Origin: Paenibacillus bovis
GTDB taxonomy: Bacteria; Bacillota; Bacilli; Paenibacillales; Paenibacillaceae
NCBI RefSeq assembly: GCF_001421015.2
Contig: NZ_CP013023.1
Span: 3,341,501-3,405,500 of the forward strand
Length of the DNA stretch: 64,000 nt
Reading direction: 5' to 3'
Shown here: positions 43,033 through 53,313 of the stretch, piece after piece
How the letters are laid out: every line of letters begins with the position of its first letter
Numbering within the stretch: position 1 is the first letter of the stretch
Notes under the pieces: generated by a model
Database searches by the model: none
The model's input: the letters and a program-made list of their open reading frames with translations, nothing else
Told to the model about the DNA's origin: nothing
Position numbers and translations under genes: made by a program

Positions 43033-45849
43033 TTATTCGGATGCACCAGGGGCAGCATGAAATACAGAGTTGGCCAATAGGCGGAACTGATGCTGTGAAT
43101 GTGCGTCACTTGTCAGATCATTGGCAAATACAGTTACATTTTTATTTTTATCCTTATAGGTAAAAGCAAGAATTTTGCCTTTGGCTTGATCATGCTTAGG
43201 CCACCAGCCTCCTTTGTAAAAGTCAGGCTGTTTGCTGATCACTGCAAGTACTTTGGCTGTTTTCGGTACGGCGGTGACATAGGAACCGGACAAGGTGTAC
43301 AAGTATTCCTGAGCATCATAGGATGCAGTAATCGGATTGTCCTGCTTGATATCGGTCCGGAATACGCCCTCGTATCGCTCCCATGTCGGACCGGCAAAGG
43401 AAAATCCGGGAATCCAGTCCTTTATATTCACCATGCCCATGTTGCCATAGGCGATATACGGCTTACCGCCAGCTACAAGCTTATCCGAATCAAAGGTATT
43501 AACCAGTACATCGGCACGCTGCTGATTGTCGGTTACTTTGAATCCGAGATTTTTGAGTACATAAGCAGACTCGCCAAGAGCGGCTACGACAGAGGGCTTG
43601 AGCACCTTGCCCTGTGGCTTGCTACCTTGGAATGCAGCTGTATCAATATAGTATTTGGACACAAGCGGCTTCAGATCATCGGTGACTGCTACAAAGTCAC
43701 CGGCTTCTATCCCTGACTGGCTGCTGGTTAGCATGGTTACCTTTTTACCAGAAGCAAGCAGATGATTCACTACTTGTATCGCATCATTATTGGTATTCCG
43801 GATAACAGTATAGGTAGCATGAGCAGGTATTTGCGCAGCGGGTACGAATACCGAAGTTACAGCCGATGTTTTACCTGTAAAAGCTCCCATATCCCGGACA
43901 GCGTAGCTGCTGAATCCGCGCAGATCCGGAAAGTCCTGTACCATCTCGCCAGCTACAGAAGGATAATCGGATACATCCACTCCATCATATAGAACCATAT
44001 TCGCGATACCATGTTCTGCCTGATGCATATTCACGACGAATGATCCTGCCGGATAAGTGTGACCTCCTGTCGTTACCGGTTCGATAGAACGCTCTACCTT
44101 CACCCCATTACGAAGGAAGTGCTTGATCATCCGGTAGGTTTCCAGTGGGTTCTTTTGCAATGCTTTATCGATCGGCAGCACATAATATTCCGGGAAAAAG
44201 TTATCTTTACCATGACGCGGACGACCAATGACCTTGTTTTTGGCATTTACGAGATACGGATCTACCGTGCGGCTGTCTATATTGTTGATACCTCGTTCAT
44301 AGATTTTGAGCTGATTGAGGAAAAGATCCTGTTTGTTTTCCATCACATAATGAGTTGCTGCCGCCGCGCTATAATAGAGTGCGCTGGTAGAATCTTCATT
44401 CGTCTCTGGAATCTCCAGAGTATGTCCCATTGCACCATGATGCATGGCAAATACAGCAGTATAGGCAGCAGAAGCATCATCCCAGCCAGACGATGTTCCT
44501 TTGGATACATAGCCAGGGTTTTCTACCGTTTTCCGGTGTTCTTCATATGGAATATGGTAATAATCATATTTGGTATTGGCGATACCGGCTTCACCCATGG
44601 CTTTGGCCTGCTGCACCATATGGTCGATCAGCAAATCATATTCGATATTCGGATCATGCGGCGGTGTAGCCGGCTCGATCAGAAAGTTCTTGTCGAATCC
44701 ATGCATATCCAGAAAGGATATCGGTGACCATTTGGCAATCTGCTCGGTAACACTGCGTGTCTCCGGCTGGGTCTGATAAGAATTATCCCTATTCAGATCA
44801 AAATAGGCGGCATTGGTGCGTTCAAGATGCACTCTGCCATCCGGATTATCCGTATAGACAAGAAGGAAAAACACATGATTCAGCGCATCATCCATATTCA
44901 TATGCACTGTATTCGGCTGATTATCCGATGTTTTGGTCTTGTAAGTAATCTCTTTGGCCAGAGCAGCCGTTTTAAAATAATTCACGATCGAATCGACTCC
45001 AGGCGCTTCATTGGGGTGGATATTATTAAGCCAGACAGGAACCTGATAATCTCCAAACGCTCCGGACTCGATATCTTTTTGCAGCTGTGCCGGATCATTC
45101 ATCATTGCTGGATGAGTGATCGTTTGATACTTTTCCACTACCGCCTTGTCCCTGGCTACAATCGTCATATAAATATCCCGGCCTTCTACGGATTTGCCGA
45201 TGGACAGAGTGTGAATATACCTGTTGTTTTGATGTGCAGCCTGTGCAGTGATAGCGTCAATCTCCGGTTTGAGCTCCTCATACGTATGATAACTTTCGTA
45301 AGGAGTCAGCTTGACGGGGGTGCGGGCAATAACTTTGCCATTTACTGTGGCAGATAGGCTGAATGTACCCATAAGTGACTTGTACAGAGGTCTTTGAAGA
45401 AAAGGTTCTGACAAATTCTCTGTACCGTAAGGAAGATCAAAGGTAATTGCAGCTGTCGCTTGTCCATTTACCAGTCGAACCGGTGATGCTGTAATAAAAG
45501 GAGCTCCTTCATATTTTCCATTTTTGTATTTTTTCCATTCAGATAGCGGTTTGCCGCCATAGGTCCAGGTGACCTTTTTGGGATCAACACCCTGAGGGAG
45601 ACGGAACGCTGCTTTGAAAGTACGCTTCTGGGTCATGGATGCAGTATGCTTGTCCAGCTTCAGTGTCTGAATATTCAAAGTTGGTGCAGTAGATTTACCG
45701 GGTGCTGATTGATGCGGATGCATCGGGGTAATTGTCTGTGCGCTCTGTGCAGACTGGGCCATGGCGTTATAAGGCATTGCTGTGCCGATCAATACGCTAA
45801 TAGATAGAGTTAGCGCGGAATAAAACGGGATATTGAATTTTCGGGTCAT
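43033..45849 (-). CDS. Large secreted zinc carboxypeptidase, peptidase M14 family
   Basis: The protein has 938 residues. A signal peptide (about 1-31, cut near AMA-Q) and a beta-rich region precede the M14 domain (about 185-520). Zinc ligands are His278 and Glu281 (NNIHPNEAPG) and His383 (FLDMHGF). The substrate-binding DLNRDN is at 351-356, and the general base Glu is in GHTLEIPETNED. The last 400 or so residues hold a second helical and beta-rich part with an ATP-grasp/Rossmann-like GGKPYIAYGNMG, of unknown function. The whole is much longer than standard M14 enzymes (300-400). It is the last gene of the envelope run and has AAGGAG upstream. Confidence 0.9.
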   Translation of the reverse strand: MTRKFNIPFYSALTLSISVLIGTAMPYNAMAQSAQSAQTITPMHPHQSAPGKSTAPTLNIQTLKLDKHTASMTQKRTFKAAFRLPQGVDPKKVTWTYGGKPLSEWKKYKNGKYEGAPFITASPVRLVNGQATAAITFDLPYGTENLSEPFLQRPLYKSLMGTFSLSATVNGKVIARTPVKLTPYESYHTYEELKPEIDAITAQAAHQNNRYIHTLSIGKSVEGRDIYMTIVARDKAVVEKYQTITHPAMMNDPAQLQKDIESGAFGDYQVPVWLNNIHPNEAPGVDSIVNYFKTAALAKEITYKTKTSDNQPNTVHMNMDDALNHVFFLLVYTDNPDGRVHLERTNAAYFDLNRDNSYQTQPETRSVTEQIAKWSPISFLDMHGFDKNFLIEPATPPHDPNIEYDLLIDHMVQQAKAMGEAGIANTKYDYYHIPYEEHRKTVENPGYVSKGTSSGWDDASAAYTAVFAMHHGAMGHTLEIPETNEDSTSALYYSAAAATHYVMENKQDLFLNQLKIYERGINNIDSRTVDPYLVNAKNKVIGRPRHGKDNFFPEYYVLPIDKALQKNPLETYRMIKHFLRNGVKVERSIEPVTTGGHTYPAGSFVVNMHQAEHGIANMVLYDGVDVSDYPSVAGEMVQDFPDLRGFSSYAVRDMGAFTGKTSAVTSVFVPAAQIPAHATYTVIRNTNNDAIQVVNHLLASGKKVTMLTSSQSGIEAGDFVAVTDDLKPLVSKYYIDTAAFQGSKPQGKVLKPSVVAALGESAYVLKNLGFKVTDNQQRADVLVNTFDSDKLVAGGKPYIAYGNMGMVNIKDWIPGFSFAGPTWERYEGVFRTDIKQDNPITASYDAQEYLYTLSGSYVTAVPKTAKVLAVISKQPDFYKGGWWPKHDQAKGKILAFTYKDKNKNVTVFANDLTSDAHSQHQFRLLANSVFHAAPGASE

Positions 45850-45938
45850 CGCTTTGTCTCCTTTGAAATTAAAATCGCCTTACCGGGATGCTGAAGTGTA
45901 AGATCGACACTGCCAATCTTATTGATCGGAGATGCTGA

Positions 45939-46952
45939 TTACAGCGGTTGTTCCGATTTGTTGGGGTTCTTGGTATCTTTGTCAGTATCCGGCTTGTCCG
46001 ATGTAATGGTGTCCTGTACAAATTGCTTGAGTGCCTGGCGATTCGATATATCGAGTACAGCTGCCCGGCCAACATAGGTTTCTTTTAGCAGCTTCATCGG
46101 TGGAATCTGTTCGCTTCCCTTCATGGTGCTCTGATATCCGACAGAAGCCAGATTCCACATATCCGATACGGTTAGATTGGTATCGATATAGGGGCTTATC
46201 TGATCCAGGATCGAAGGCAGCTTCATAATCGAAGTCGTTGTTTTCAATTTGTCTGCCAGTGCCTTGGTAAATTGGCGTTGACGCTCTGTCCGGGAGTAAT
46301 CGGATAGCGCATCATGACGGAATCGGACATACTGAAGCGCCGTTTTGCCGTCAAAGTGCTGATTGCCCTGCTTGAGATTAATATCATATTCGTGATGATC
46401 GGCTGCACTTTCATAGTGCATATTTTTTTCCACATAAAAGTCTACTCCGCCTACGGCATCCACCAGCTTGATGAATCCCTGAAAATCCGTATACACATAA
46501 AACTGTACAGGGATGCCAAGCAGTTCACTGGCTGCCTTCATGGCTGTATCAGGACCATGGGTGATTGCAGTATTGATCCGGTTTTTGTCATATCCCGGAA
46601 TATCGGTATACGTATCCCGCAGGATAGAGAATACATGAATATGCTTCCTGACCGGATCCATCGAAATGACCATCATGCTGTCGGAGCGGGGAACTTCGCC
46701 TTTCTGAATTCCTCGTGCATCCACGCCCATCAGCAGGATATTGACCGGTTCGGTACCGAGCCACTCGGGTGCTTTGACAGGTGCTTCTTGAGCGGCACTG
46801 ATTGTGGTCAACGGGGAATGATTTACCCCTTTGTTCAGTCCATCCAGTCCCTGATAAATTGAAAAGAAATAATAAAGGATACTGGCTGCTATAATAATCA
46901 GGATCAGGGCGATAAATGTCCGCCTTCTATTTTTCTTCTTTTTCTGTTCCAT
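45939..46952 (-). CDS. LytR-CpsA-Psr family protein (wall glycopolymer ligase)
   Basis: The protein has 337 residues. A membrane helix (about 11-32) anchors an extracellular LCP domain: NILLMGVDARGIQKGEVPRSDSMMVISMDP, SILRDTYTDIPGYDKNRINTAITHGP and YVRFRHDALSDYSRTERQRQ include the Arg and Asp residues that bind the polyprenyl pyrophosphate and Mg. LCP proteins attach teichoic acids or capsular polymers to peptidoglycan. It follows the SGNH gene by 54 bases and precedes the M14 gene by 89 bases, so it is probably part of the same envelope unit. Confidence 0.94.
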   Translation of the reverse strand: MEQKKKKNRRRTFIALILIIIAASILYYFFSIYQGLDGLNKGVNHSPLTTISAAQEAPVKAPEWLGTEPVNILLMGVDARGIQKGEVPRSDSMMVISMDPVRKHIHVFSILRDTYTDIPGYDKNRINTAITHGPDTAMKAASELLGIPVQFYVYTDFQGFIKLVDAVGGVDFYVEKNMHYESAADHHEYDINLKQGNQHFDGKTALQYVRFRHDALSDYSRTERQRQFTKALADKLKTTTSIMKLPSILDQISPYIDTNLTVSDMWNLASVGYQSTMKGSEQIPPMKLLKETYVGRAAVLDISNRQALKQFVQDTITSDKPDTDKDTKNPNKSEQPL

Positions 46953-47006
46953 GGTTATTTCCTTTCTTCAGACCTATTAATAATGGGAGATCGTTGTTAT
47001 CTGTCT

Positions 47007-47687
47007 TTAGGATTTTAGGGCTTGAACGAGCAGTGAGGTATAATATCTGCTGCCATCCGGTTTTAAATGGATGCCATCCTTGTAAAAGAATTGGTCTTTA
47101 CCCTGACTCGCTGCATACCAATCGACTACCTGCACATTTTTGAACTCACTGGCAGTCTGCTCCATCGTGTCATTGACTGTATCCTGCCAACCTCTGGGAA
47201 CACGGGTCGTGACCAGCAGTACCTGCTTGGCATTGGATAGTGTCTGCAGTACACTGCGCAGCTGATCTTTACTAAAAGGGCCGTTAGTCCCCAATTCAAT
47301 AATGACTCGATCGCCCAGATTACCCTGGGCTGCCAGTTCGCGAAGAACCTTGCCTGCCTGGGACATCTGCCGTCCTACTTTACCATCCACAGTAATATCG
47401 GGCATCTGCTCTTTGAGATAGGGAGCTACACCTACAGTGACCGAATCACCGATCATGGTGACTCCCTTGCCTGTTAGCTGACTGGAGGTAGATGAAGCTC
47501 CTCCATGAGCCTGTCCACGCTTCTGGGCAATCGGCTGGACTGAATCGACATGGTATACGGATATACCCTGCTGACTTTCCCCGTCCTTGGCGGACTGCTT
47601 TTGAGCGTACCAATGCACTCCGAACACTCCTGCAGCCACCATAATAATCAGTAAGCCCAATACTCGGTTTCTTTTCTTTTTATTCAT
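47007..47687 (-). CDS. Membrane-anchored SGNH/GDSL esterase
   Basis: The protein has 226 residues. It has a single N-terminal membrane helix (about 8-26), a linker and an SGNH domain with MIGDSVTVGVAPYL (nucleophile Ser), ELGTNGPF (Asn block) and KDGIHLKPDGSRYY (Asp-His). It is clearly related to the C-terminal domain of the neighbouring OatA-like protein, which suggests duplication. It could add or remove acetyl groups on wall sugars. It is 27 bases after the OatA-like gene and 54 bases before the LCP gene. Confidence 0.92.
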   Translation of the reverse strand: MNKKKRNRVLGLLIIMVAAGVFGVHWYAQKQSAKDGESQQGISVYHVDSVQPIAQKRGQAHGGASSTSSQLTGKGVTMIGDSVTVGVAPYLKEQMPDITVDGKVGRQMSQAGKVLRELAAQGNLGDRVIIELGTNGPFSKDQLRSVLQTLSNAKQVLLVTTRVPRGWQDTVNDTMEQTASEFKNVQVVDWYAASQGKDQFFYKDGIHLKPDGSRYYTSLLVQALKS

Positions 47688-47714
47688 AGGTTTATCATCC
47701 TTTTCATTCTTGTA

Positions 47715-49547
47715 TTAGTAGGTATGGTTCTGCTGCAGCGTATCGGCCAACAGAGACGCGTAATATTCTGCGCCCTCCGGCTTGAGATGAACGCCATCCT
47801 GGTAAAAGAATTGATCCTTATTCGCACTAGCTGTATACCAGTCGATTACCTGTACGTTGTGAAAATCGTCAGCCACTTTTTGTATACTGGCATTGACGCG
47901 ATCCTGCCAGTCGCGCGGGACTCTGGTATTGACCAGATAGATTTGACGAGTGTCCTGCAGTGAAGTCAGCAGTGATCGCAGCTGGGTCTCGTTAAAGACT
48001 CCATTCGTACCCAGCTCGATAATCAGCGTCTGTCCGAGTTTACCCTGAGACTTCAGGCTGTCTATCACGTCATCCACCTGTGTCATCTGTCGGCCTACTT
48101 TGCCGTCAATAACAATGCCAGGCAGCTTTTTCTCGAGGAAAGGGGCCGCATCGAGAATGACGGAATCTCCAATAGCTGTAATGCCTTCGCCGCTGCCAGA
48201 CGAATCTTTTGTAACCGGATCTGCCGGCATTGCTTGATTCGTTTCTTTCGCAGGATCATATTGCAGCGATTGTGGCTGAACAGCTTCCTGGCTGCTTATT
48301 GTCGAATCTATGACAGGGCTGGCCGAAGAGCTGGAATTCCACCCCTGCCAGCCCATGAGCCAGGAAGCCAGAATGACAGTAGTAATCATCATGGCAGCTA
48401 CCAGACCCAGCTGACTGCCATAGCCTGATCGGCGGATAGAGTACAGATAGCCCCGCAGCGTTTTACGGCGAATCGGTTCTTCAATATATTTATAGGAAAT
48501 GGCTGCCATCACGAGACTAACAGCCAGCTGGAGAATAATACGTGTATAGCTGACATCTTCTGTATTTACTTCGGGACTGGATAGGATAATCACCGGATAA
48601 TGCCAGATGTACAGACTATAGGAACGTTTGCCGATCCAACTGAGCGGACGACAACCCATAATTTTCTCTAGCCTATTGGCCGGATGAACGAGCACGGCGA
48701 TCACAATGGCAGTTAGGATCGAGAGATAAATGAATCCGGTAGGATACAGCGCATCATCATACTCATTGGTCTGGTGAATTTGTATAAGCAACAGAGCAAT
48801 CCCTATCACGCCAAGGGTGCCCAGAACATTCCTGGCTGGCGAAGAAATATGCGAATTCAACTTGCTGCTTGGCCATAATACAGCGAGCGCTGCACCGATC
48901 AGAATGGCAAATGCCCGTGTATCGGTTCCGTAATAGACTCTGCTGGGATCACTGCCGGGTTCATACAGGATAGCCATGGCTGCAGCTGATACAGCGGCAC
49001 CGATCAGAATGAGCAGTGTCAGCTTGCCGCGTCTTGGTGCCAGAAATATACCAATCAGCAGTACCAGCGGCCATAGGATATAAAACTGCTCTTCAATCGC
49101 AAGTGACCAGAGATGACCGATCGGCGATGGAGGTCCAAAACTTTCAAAATAGGAAACATCATGAAAAATCAGATACCAGTTATTGATATAGAAAATGGAA
49201 GTAAAAAAATCTCCCTTCAAAGATATCAACCGGGATGGATCGGTAAGGAGCAGCCACATTGCTACTACCAACAGCATACCGAGCATGGCTGGCAGCAATC
49301 TTCTCATTCGCTTCACCCAGAACTGCAGAAGCGATATTCGGCCAAACGTTTTCCATTCGTACAGAAGCTGGTCTGTAATCAGATAACCGGAGATGACGAA
49401 GAAAATCTCTACGCCGAGCAATCCGCCCTGTGCCCATTTCAAATGAAGGTGATAGGCGATCACGGCAAGGACAGAAATAGCTCTTAGACCATCCAGTCCA
49501 GTCATATAACGCTTCATTGCATGATTCGGATAAAGCTTCCCATTCAT
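47715..49547 (-). CDS. OatA-like acyltransferase 3 with C-terminal SGNH domain
   Basis: The protein has 610 residues. An N-terminal acyltransferase-3 domain with ten or so helices (YMTGLDGLRAISVLAVIAYHLH, VEIFFVISGYLI, LWSLAIEEQFYILWPLVL) is joined by a Ser/Gln-rich linker to an SGNH domain (AIGDSVILDAAPFL, ELGTNGVF, QDGVHLKPEG). This is the layout of OatA, which O-acetylates peptidoglycan MurNAc and protects against lysozyme. It is the first gene of the envelope run, and AAGGAAGG lies upstream. The acceptor sugar is inferred from the family. Confidence 0.94.
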   Translation of the reverse strand: MNGKLYPNHAMKRYMTGLDGLRAISVLAVIAYHLHLKWAQGGLLGVEIFFVISGYLITDQLLYEWKTFGRISLLQFWVKRMRRLLPAMLGMLLVVAMWLLLTDPSRLISLKGDFFTSIFYINNWYLIFHDVSYFESFGPPSPIGHLWSLAIEEQFYILWPLVLLIGIFLAPRRGKLTLLILIGAAVSAAAMAILYEPGSDPSRVYYGTDTRAFAILIGAALAVLWPSSKLNSHISSPARNVLGTLGVIGIALLLIQIHQTNEYDDALYPTGFIYLSILTAIVIAVLVHPANRLEKIMGCRPLSWIGKRSYSLYIWHYPVIILSSPEVNTEDVSYTRIILQLAVSLVMAAISYKYIEEPIRRKTLRGYLYSIRRSGYGSQLGLVAAMMITTVILASWLMGWQGWNSSSSASPVIDSTISSQEAVQPQSLQYDPAKETNQAMPADPVTKDSSGSGEGITAIGDSVILDAAPFLEKKLPGIVIDGKVGRQMTQVDDVIDSLKSQGKLGQTLIIELGTNGVFNETQLRSLLTSLQDTRQIYLVNTRVPRDWQDRVNASIQKVADDFHNVQVIDWYTASANKDQFFYQDGVHLKPEGAEYYASLLADTLQQNHTY

Positions 49548-49734
49548 TGTAGTTCCTTCCTTGTCTGTGGTGAGCTAATGTTCTTACTCTATTCACTATA
49601 GGAAATAGATGTCGCAGAAGTTTGACGGACATGTAAACAAGTTGTCACAAGCGCCATATCTTCGTGACTGTTGGCAGATCAAGCCATATTGCTATGAAGC
49701 CAACAAAAAATGCGCAAAATAGCCCAAAGCAAAA

Positions 49735-49767
49735 AGCCCTGTTCCGGCGAAACGCCGATACAGGGCT
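49735..49767 (-). terminator. Terminator of the second two-component operon
   Basis: AGCCCTGT pairs with ACAGGGCT, with an inner CGGCG/CGCCG. The minus strand continues with TTTTTGC. It is 43 bases after the stop codon. Confidence 0.88.
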
Positions 49768-49809
49768 GATGCTTGTTTTATCTTCTGGGAACCTCTACCA
49801 TCCTGTTCC

Positions 49810-50955
49810 CTATTTTAGTTCAATTACAAAAGCTTCTTTGGTCACCGATTCTGTCGATGTACTCAGTGAAGGATCGAACAGCTTTTGTCCTTGAATCAGC
49901 AGACTTTGATTATCCGGACTCCAGTACATGTCATTTAACAGAATTCCACGATACACGGCCTCATTGTACAGTATATTTCTTCCCTGTAGTTTACCTACGT
50001 AAGTAATCGTCTGCTCATCATAAGTCGTGTAGGCAATATTTTTCCGATCTGGCGAGAATTTAAAGGTGAGTATTTTTTCAAGCAGAACCGAGAGTTCACC
50101 ATTACGCTGATCATACTCGTACAGGGTGCCATCGACTCCAAGAAATACAAACTGATCGTTACTCAGCCAGGTTGTTTGTTCTCCGCCACCTACAACGCGT
50201 TCGTACTGAATATCTACGCTGCGGCCGGAGACTTTCCCCGTGATCAGGGTGACACGCTGGTGTTCATTTTCCCGAATCGTCTGCAGCAGGACGCTGCGGC
50301 CGTCATTTGAAATCATTACATTTAACAGTGTATCTCCCTGCCTGGATTTTGTGAGCTCGTACTTTTTGGATGTTTGAGTCTTCATATCATAAATATATAA
50401 ATAATCCGGCTGGAGACCATTCATTCTTTCTACGAGATAGCTGAGATATGCACTATTATTGGACCACGAAATGTATTGTATATAGCTGTTCGATGCATTA
50501 AAGCTGGCGATTTCCTTTTCTGTACCATCCTGCAGATTGATCAGTTTCAATCTGCTTTTGGTAGTGGTCGAAGAAGTGCTGGAAATATATTTCCCATTCG
50601 GAGAAAGCGTACTATGAGAATTAACATAAGGCAGTCCTGAGATCAGCTTACTTTGCTCATAGGGACGCACCAGGCGTTTCACATTTCCCTGATCCAGTAC
50701 ACTTATATCCCTGTCAGCCACAACAACCGAATCGGAAGACGACCAGCCAAGCAATCGCACTGTATTTGTCAATGATTCAGGCAGACGATAGATTTTGTGA
50801 ATCTGAAAAGGCCGGGAACTCTGTTCGACGCTGGTCACTTCGTTACCGCTTGACATGACAAACGTCTCGGTATGAGGTTCTGCACTGCATGCTGATACAC
50901 ACATCATAAGAATAATCAGTCCGGCCAAAGTTCTAATAGAATTGTATTTCATCAT
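49810..50955 (-). CDS. Beta-propeller-like lipoprotein, third gene of the second two-component operon
   Basis: The protein has 381 residues. A lipoprotein signal (LIILMMCVSACS, lipobox VSAC) is followed by repeated blades of the TolB/WD40-like type (LSPNGKYISSTSSTT, ISWSNNSAYLSYLV, ISNDGRSVLLQTI, FSPDRKNIAYTTYD, WSPDNQSLLIQG). Such propellers bind partners or ligands outside the membrane. The start overlaps the kinase stop (ATGA). I infer an accessory or sensing role for the kinase, paralleling the operon at 32-35 kb, although the two lipoproteins are not homologous. Confidence 0.88.
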   Translation of the reverse strand: MMKYNSIRTLAGLIILMMCVSACSAEPHTETFVMSSGNEVTSVEQSSRPFQIHKIYRLPESLTNTVRLLGWSSSDSVVVADRDISVLDQGNVKRLVRPYEQSKLISGLPYVNSHSTLSPNGKYISSTSSTTTKSRLKLINLQDGTEKEIASFNASNSYIQYISWSNNSAYLSYLVERMNGLQPDYLYIYDMKTQTSKKYELTKSRQGDTLLNVMISNDGRSVLLQTIRENEHQRVTLITGKVSGRSVDIQYERVVGGGEQTTWLSNDQFVFLGVDGTLYEYDQRNGELSVLLEKILTFKFSPDRKNIAYTTYDEQTITYVGKLQGRNILYNEAVYRGILLNDMYWSPDNQSLLIQGQKLFDPSLSTSTESVTKEAFVIELK

Positions 50956-52415
50956 TTGTTCTCACTTCCTACTATATCCAGAGCGGCTAATTCCACAGTA
51001 ACTACTGTATGGTTATGCTCACTGGTAATAAAAATGGAACCTTCACATTCTTCCACGATTGCTTTGACGATGCTTAATCCCAGTCCTACACTTCCTTCTT
51101 CGGGACTGTTGGGATGTGCCGGATAAAATGGCTGGAACAGTCTCGACAGATGCTCTGTCTCGATAGGATCGCTTGGATTGCTGAATACAAAGCGAATAGT
51201 CTCCTCTTCCCGCTGTGCCTGAACAGATACGGTGGATAATGGAAGACTATATTTGATCGCATTATCGATCAGATTGATGAATAGCTGCCTGATCCTGTCA
51301 CTATGAGCCAGACAGATCAGTCCTTCACCAATCTCGTATTGAATAGCCTTCTTGTACCGCCTAGCCCGAATAGTCATAGTTTCACATACATCCTGCAGGA
51401 TCATCCCCGCATCTACAGGTTCCAGCTCGTGCTGCATATTGCTATTGCGCGACACTTCGAGGAGCTTGAGTACCATCGTATGCAGACGTCTGCTTTCCTC
51501 TATGATATGATTCATGCCTTTGTCAAAAAAAGCACGGTCTTTCTCACCATTCAGCCGGATCAACTCCGCATAGCCGAGAATGGACGTTAGCGGCGTCTTC
51601 AGTTCATGGGTAATATTATCGAAAAATCGCTTTTCTTGCTGATGCAGCTCCTTGAGGTGATCCCGATCCTTTTCGATAATATGGATCTGGTTGCTAATTT
51701 GACCGATCATGTCGTTGAAGTTCTCAGCCAAATGACCGATCTCGTCCTTGCGCCGGAAATGCAGGCGTATATCCAGATTGCCGTTTTTAACCTCGGTCGA
51801 AGCGCGGGTCAGCTTGGTCAGGGGAATCGTAATATGCCGGGACAGAATATAGGAGAACAGAAATGCAGCTGCAAAAATCGCCAGTGCAATATAGAGGGTA
51901 ACCTGCAAAACTTGATTCGTCTGTTCATAAAGTGAGCTGAAATCCCGGTAAAAGCGAAGAATCCCTACTTTGGAACCGTCAATAACGACTGGATAGGAGA
52001 ATAACACAGTAGTCTTGCCATTACCGGTTGTAATACTGTAGGCGGTATTGCCACTCACTGCCTGCTGCAGATCGCTCTGCATCTGGGCAGGAAAACGGGA
52101 TTTGTCTGACGCATAGAGCAATTTGCCCTCTACGGTGTATACCCCTACGCTGCTATCGGTGGTGTGGGTCAGATCGCTTGCAATCTCCTGGGCAATCTCT
52201 CCAAAGTATAACTCATTGCTGGTGAAGTGGTTGATCAGAAAAGCCTGGCGGATATAGACATTGCTGTTGCTTTTGAGTCCGTCCAGTTCGGAGCTGACCA
52301 GATTCTGGTTGCTGGTCTGGATAAACTCCTTGACCGTCTGATGAAGCACCACAAACGAAAGCGAGAAAATCAGAAAAAAACCGATCAGAAACTTGATGCT
52401 GATTTTACGTATCAT
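50952..52415 (-). CDS. Sensor histidine kinase
   Basis: The protein has 487 residues. Helix 1 (about 8-27), an extracytoplasmic Cache/PAS-like domain (28-170) with the VGVYTVEGKLLYASDK core, helix 2 (171-192) and HAMP (to 245) are followed by the phospho-acceptor His270 (DNITHELKTPLTS) and the ATPase (LFINLIDNAIKYSLP, VGLGLSIVKAIV). It pairs with the regulator two bases upstream. The signal is unknown. Confidence 0.94.
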   Translation of the reverse strand: MIRKISIKFLIGFFLIFSLSFVVLHQTVKEFIQTSNQNLVSSELDGLKSNSNVYIRQAFLINHFTSNELYFGEIAQEIASDLTHTTDSSVGVYTVEGKLLYASDKSRFPAQMQSDLQQAVSGNTAYSITTGNGKTTVLFSYPVVIDGSKVGILRFYRDFSSLYEQTNQVLQVTLYIALAIFAAAFLFSYILSRHITIPLTKLTRASTEVKNGNLDIRLHFRRKDEIGHLAENFNDMIGQISNQIHIIEKDRDHLKELHQQEKRFFDNITHELKTPLTSILGYAELIRLNGEKDRAFFDKGMNHIIEESRRLHTMVLKLLEVSRNSNMQHELEPVDAGMILQDVCETMTIRARRYKKAIQYEIGEGLICLAHSDRIRQLFINLIDNAIKYSLPLSTVSVQAQREEETIRFVFSNPSDPIETEHLSRLFQPFYPAHPNSPEEGSVGLGLSIVKAIVEECEGSIFITSEHNHTVVTVELAALDIVGSENK

Positions 52416-52417
52416 GC

Positions 52418-53116
52418 TCAGCCACCCAATTTCTCAAATTTGTATCCTATTCCAAAGACGGTCGTAATCAGCGAGTTGGCATCGAGCTTTTTGCGCAGCC
52501 GCTGGATATGCGTATCTATCGTACGTGTGTCGCCCACAAAATGGTAACCCCATACTAGATCAAGCAGCTCTGCACGTGTAAAGGTTTTGCCCTGATGCTT
52601 GATCAGCATAAGCAGCAAATCATATTCTTTGGGCGTTAATTCAACAGGCTGTCCTTCTTTTTGCACCAGCCGCTCTGCTTCGACAATCTCGATATGCCTG
52701 TATTGGATTACAACAGGTGCAGCTTCGGCCTGATTAGGGCTGCCCGCCTGCTCGACTCTGCGCAGAATGGTACGAATCCGTGCAACGACTTCGCGCAGGT
52801 CAAATGGTTTGGTAATATAATCGTCTGCTCCGAATTCAAGACCGAGTATTTTATCGGTAATATCGGATTTGGCGGTAATCATCATAATAGGAATATTATG
52901 GTTGGCCGTTACCTGTTTGCAAATATCGAGTCCGCTCTGGTCGGGCAGCATCCAATCGAGCAGCAATAAATCCGGCTGGAAAGACTCCAACTCACGCATT
53001 CCAATTGCTCCATTCCCCGCTGTTCGTGTCTGGAATCCCTCCATCGAAAGTCCATAAGAAAGCAAATCGGCAATCGGCATATCATCTTCAATAATTAGAA
53101 TTTTGGCTTTGTTCAT
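52418..53116 (-). CDS. OmpR/PhoB-family response regulator
   Basis: The protein has 232 residues. The receiver has Glu10-Asp11-Asp12, Asp54 (LLLDWMLPDQSG) and Lys in ITKPFDLREVV. The winged-helix domain ends GDTRTIDTHIQRLRKKLDA and GIGYKFEKL. It is the first gene of the operon. GAGGATTACG precedes the ATG. Its targets are unknown. Confidence 0.95.
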   Translation of the reverse strand: MNKAKILIIEDDMPIADLLSYGLSMEGFQTRTAGNGAIGMRELESFQPDLLLLDWMLPDQSGLDICKQVTANHNIPIMMITAKSDITDKILGLEFGADDYITKPFDLREVVARIRTILRRVEQAGSPNQAEAAPVVIQYRHIEIVEAERLVQKEGQPVELTPKEYDLLLMLIKHQGKTFTRAELLDLVWGYHFVGDTRTIDTHIQRLRKKLDANSLITTVFGIGYKFEKLGG

Positions 53117-53313
53117 CGTAATCCTCGTCTCTGTTTTGAATCATTCCATCTTGTAAGGTATCGTCCATTATATTAACGAGTCCTTAACCAACAATCAAAT
53201 ATAGATTTGTCACATTTTTGTTATTCAAGGATTGTCCGAATGAAATAACAGGCCAAAATCCTCATATAAATCCATAAAAAATCTGTAAAAAAGCTTGCCC
53301 GTTCGTCCCACAG

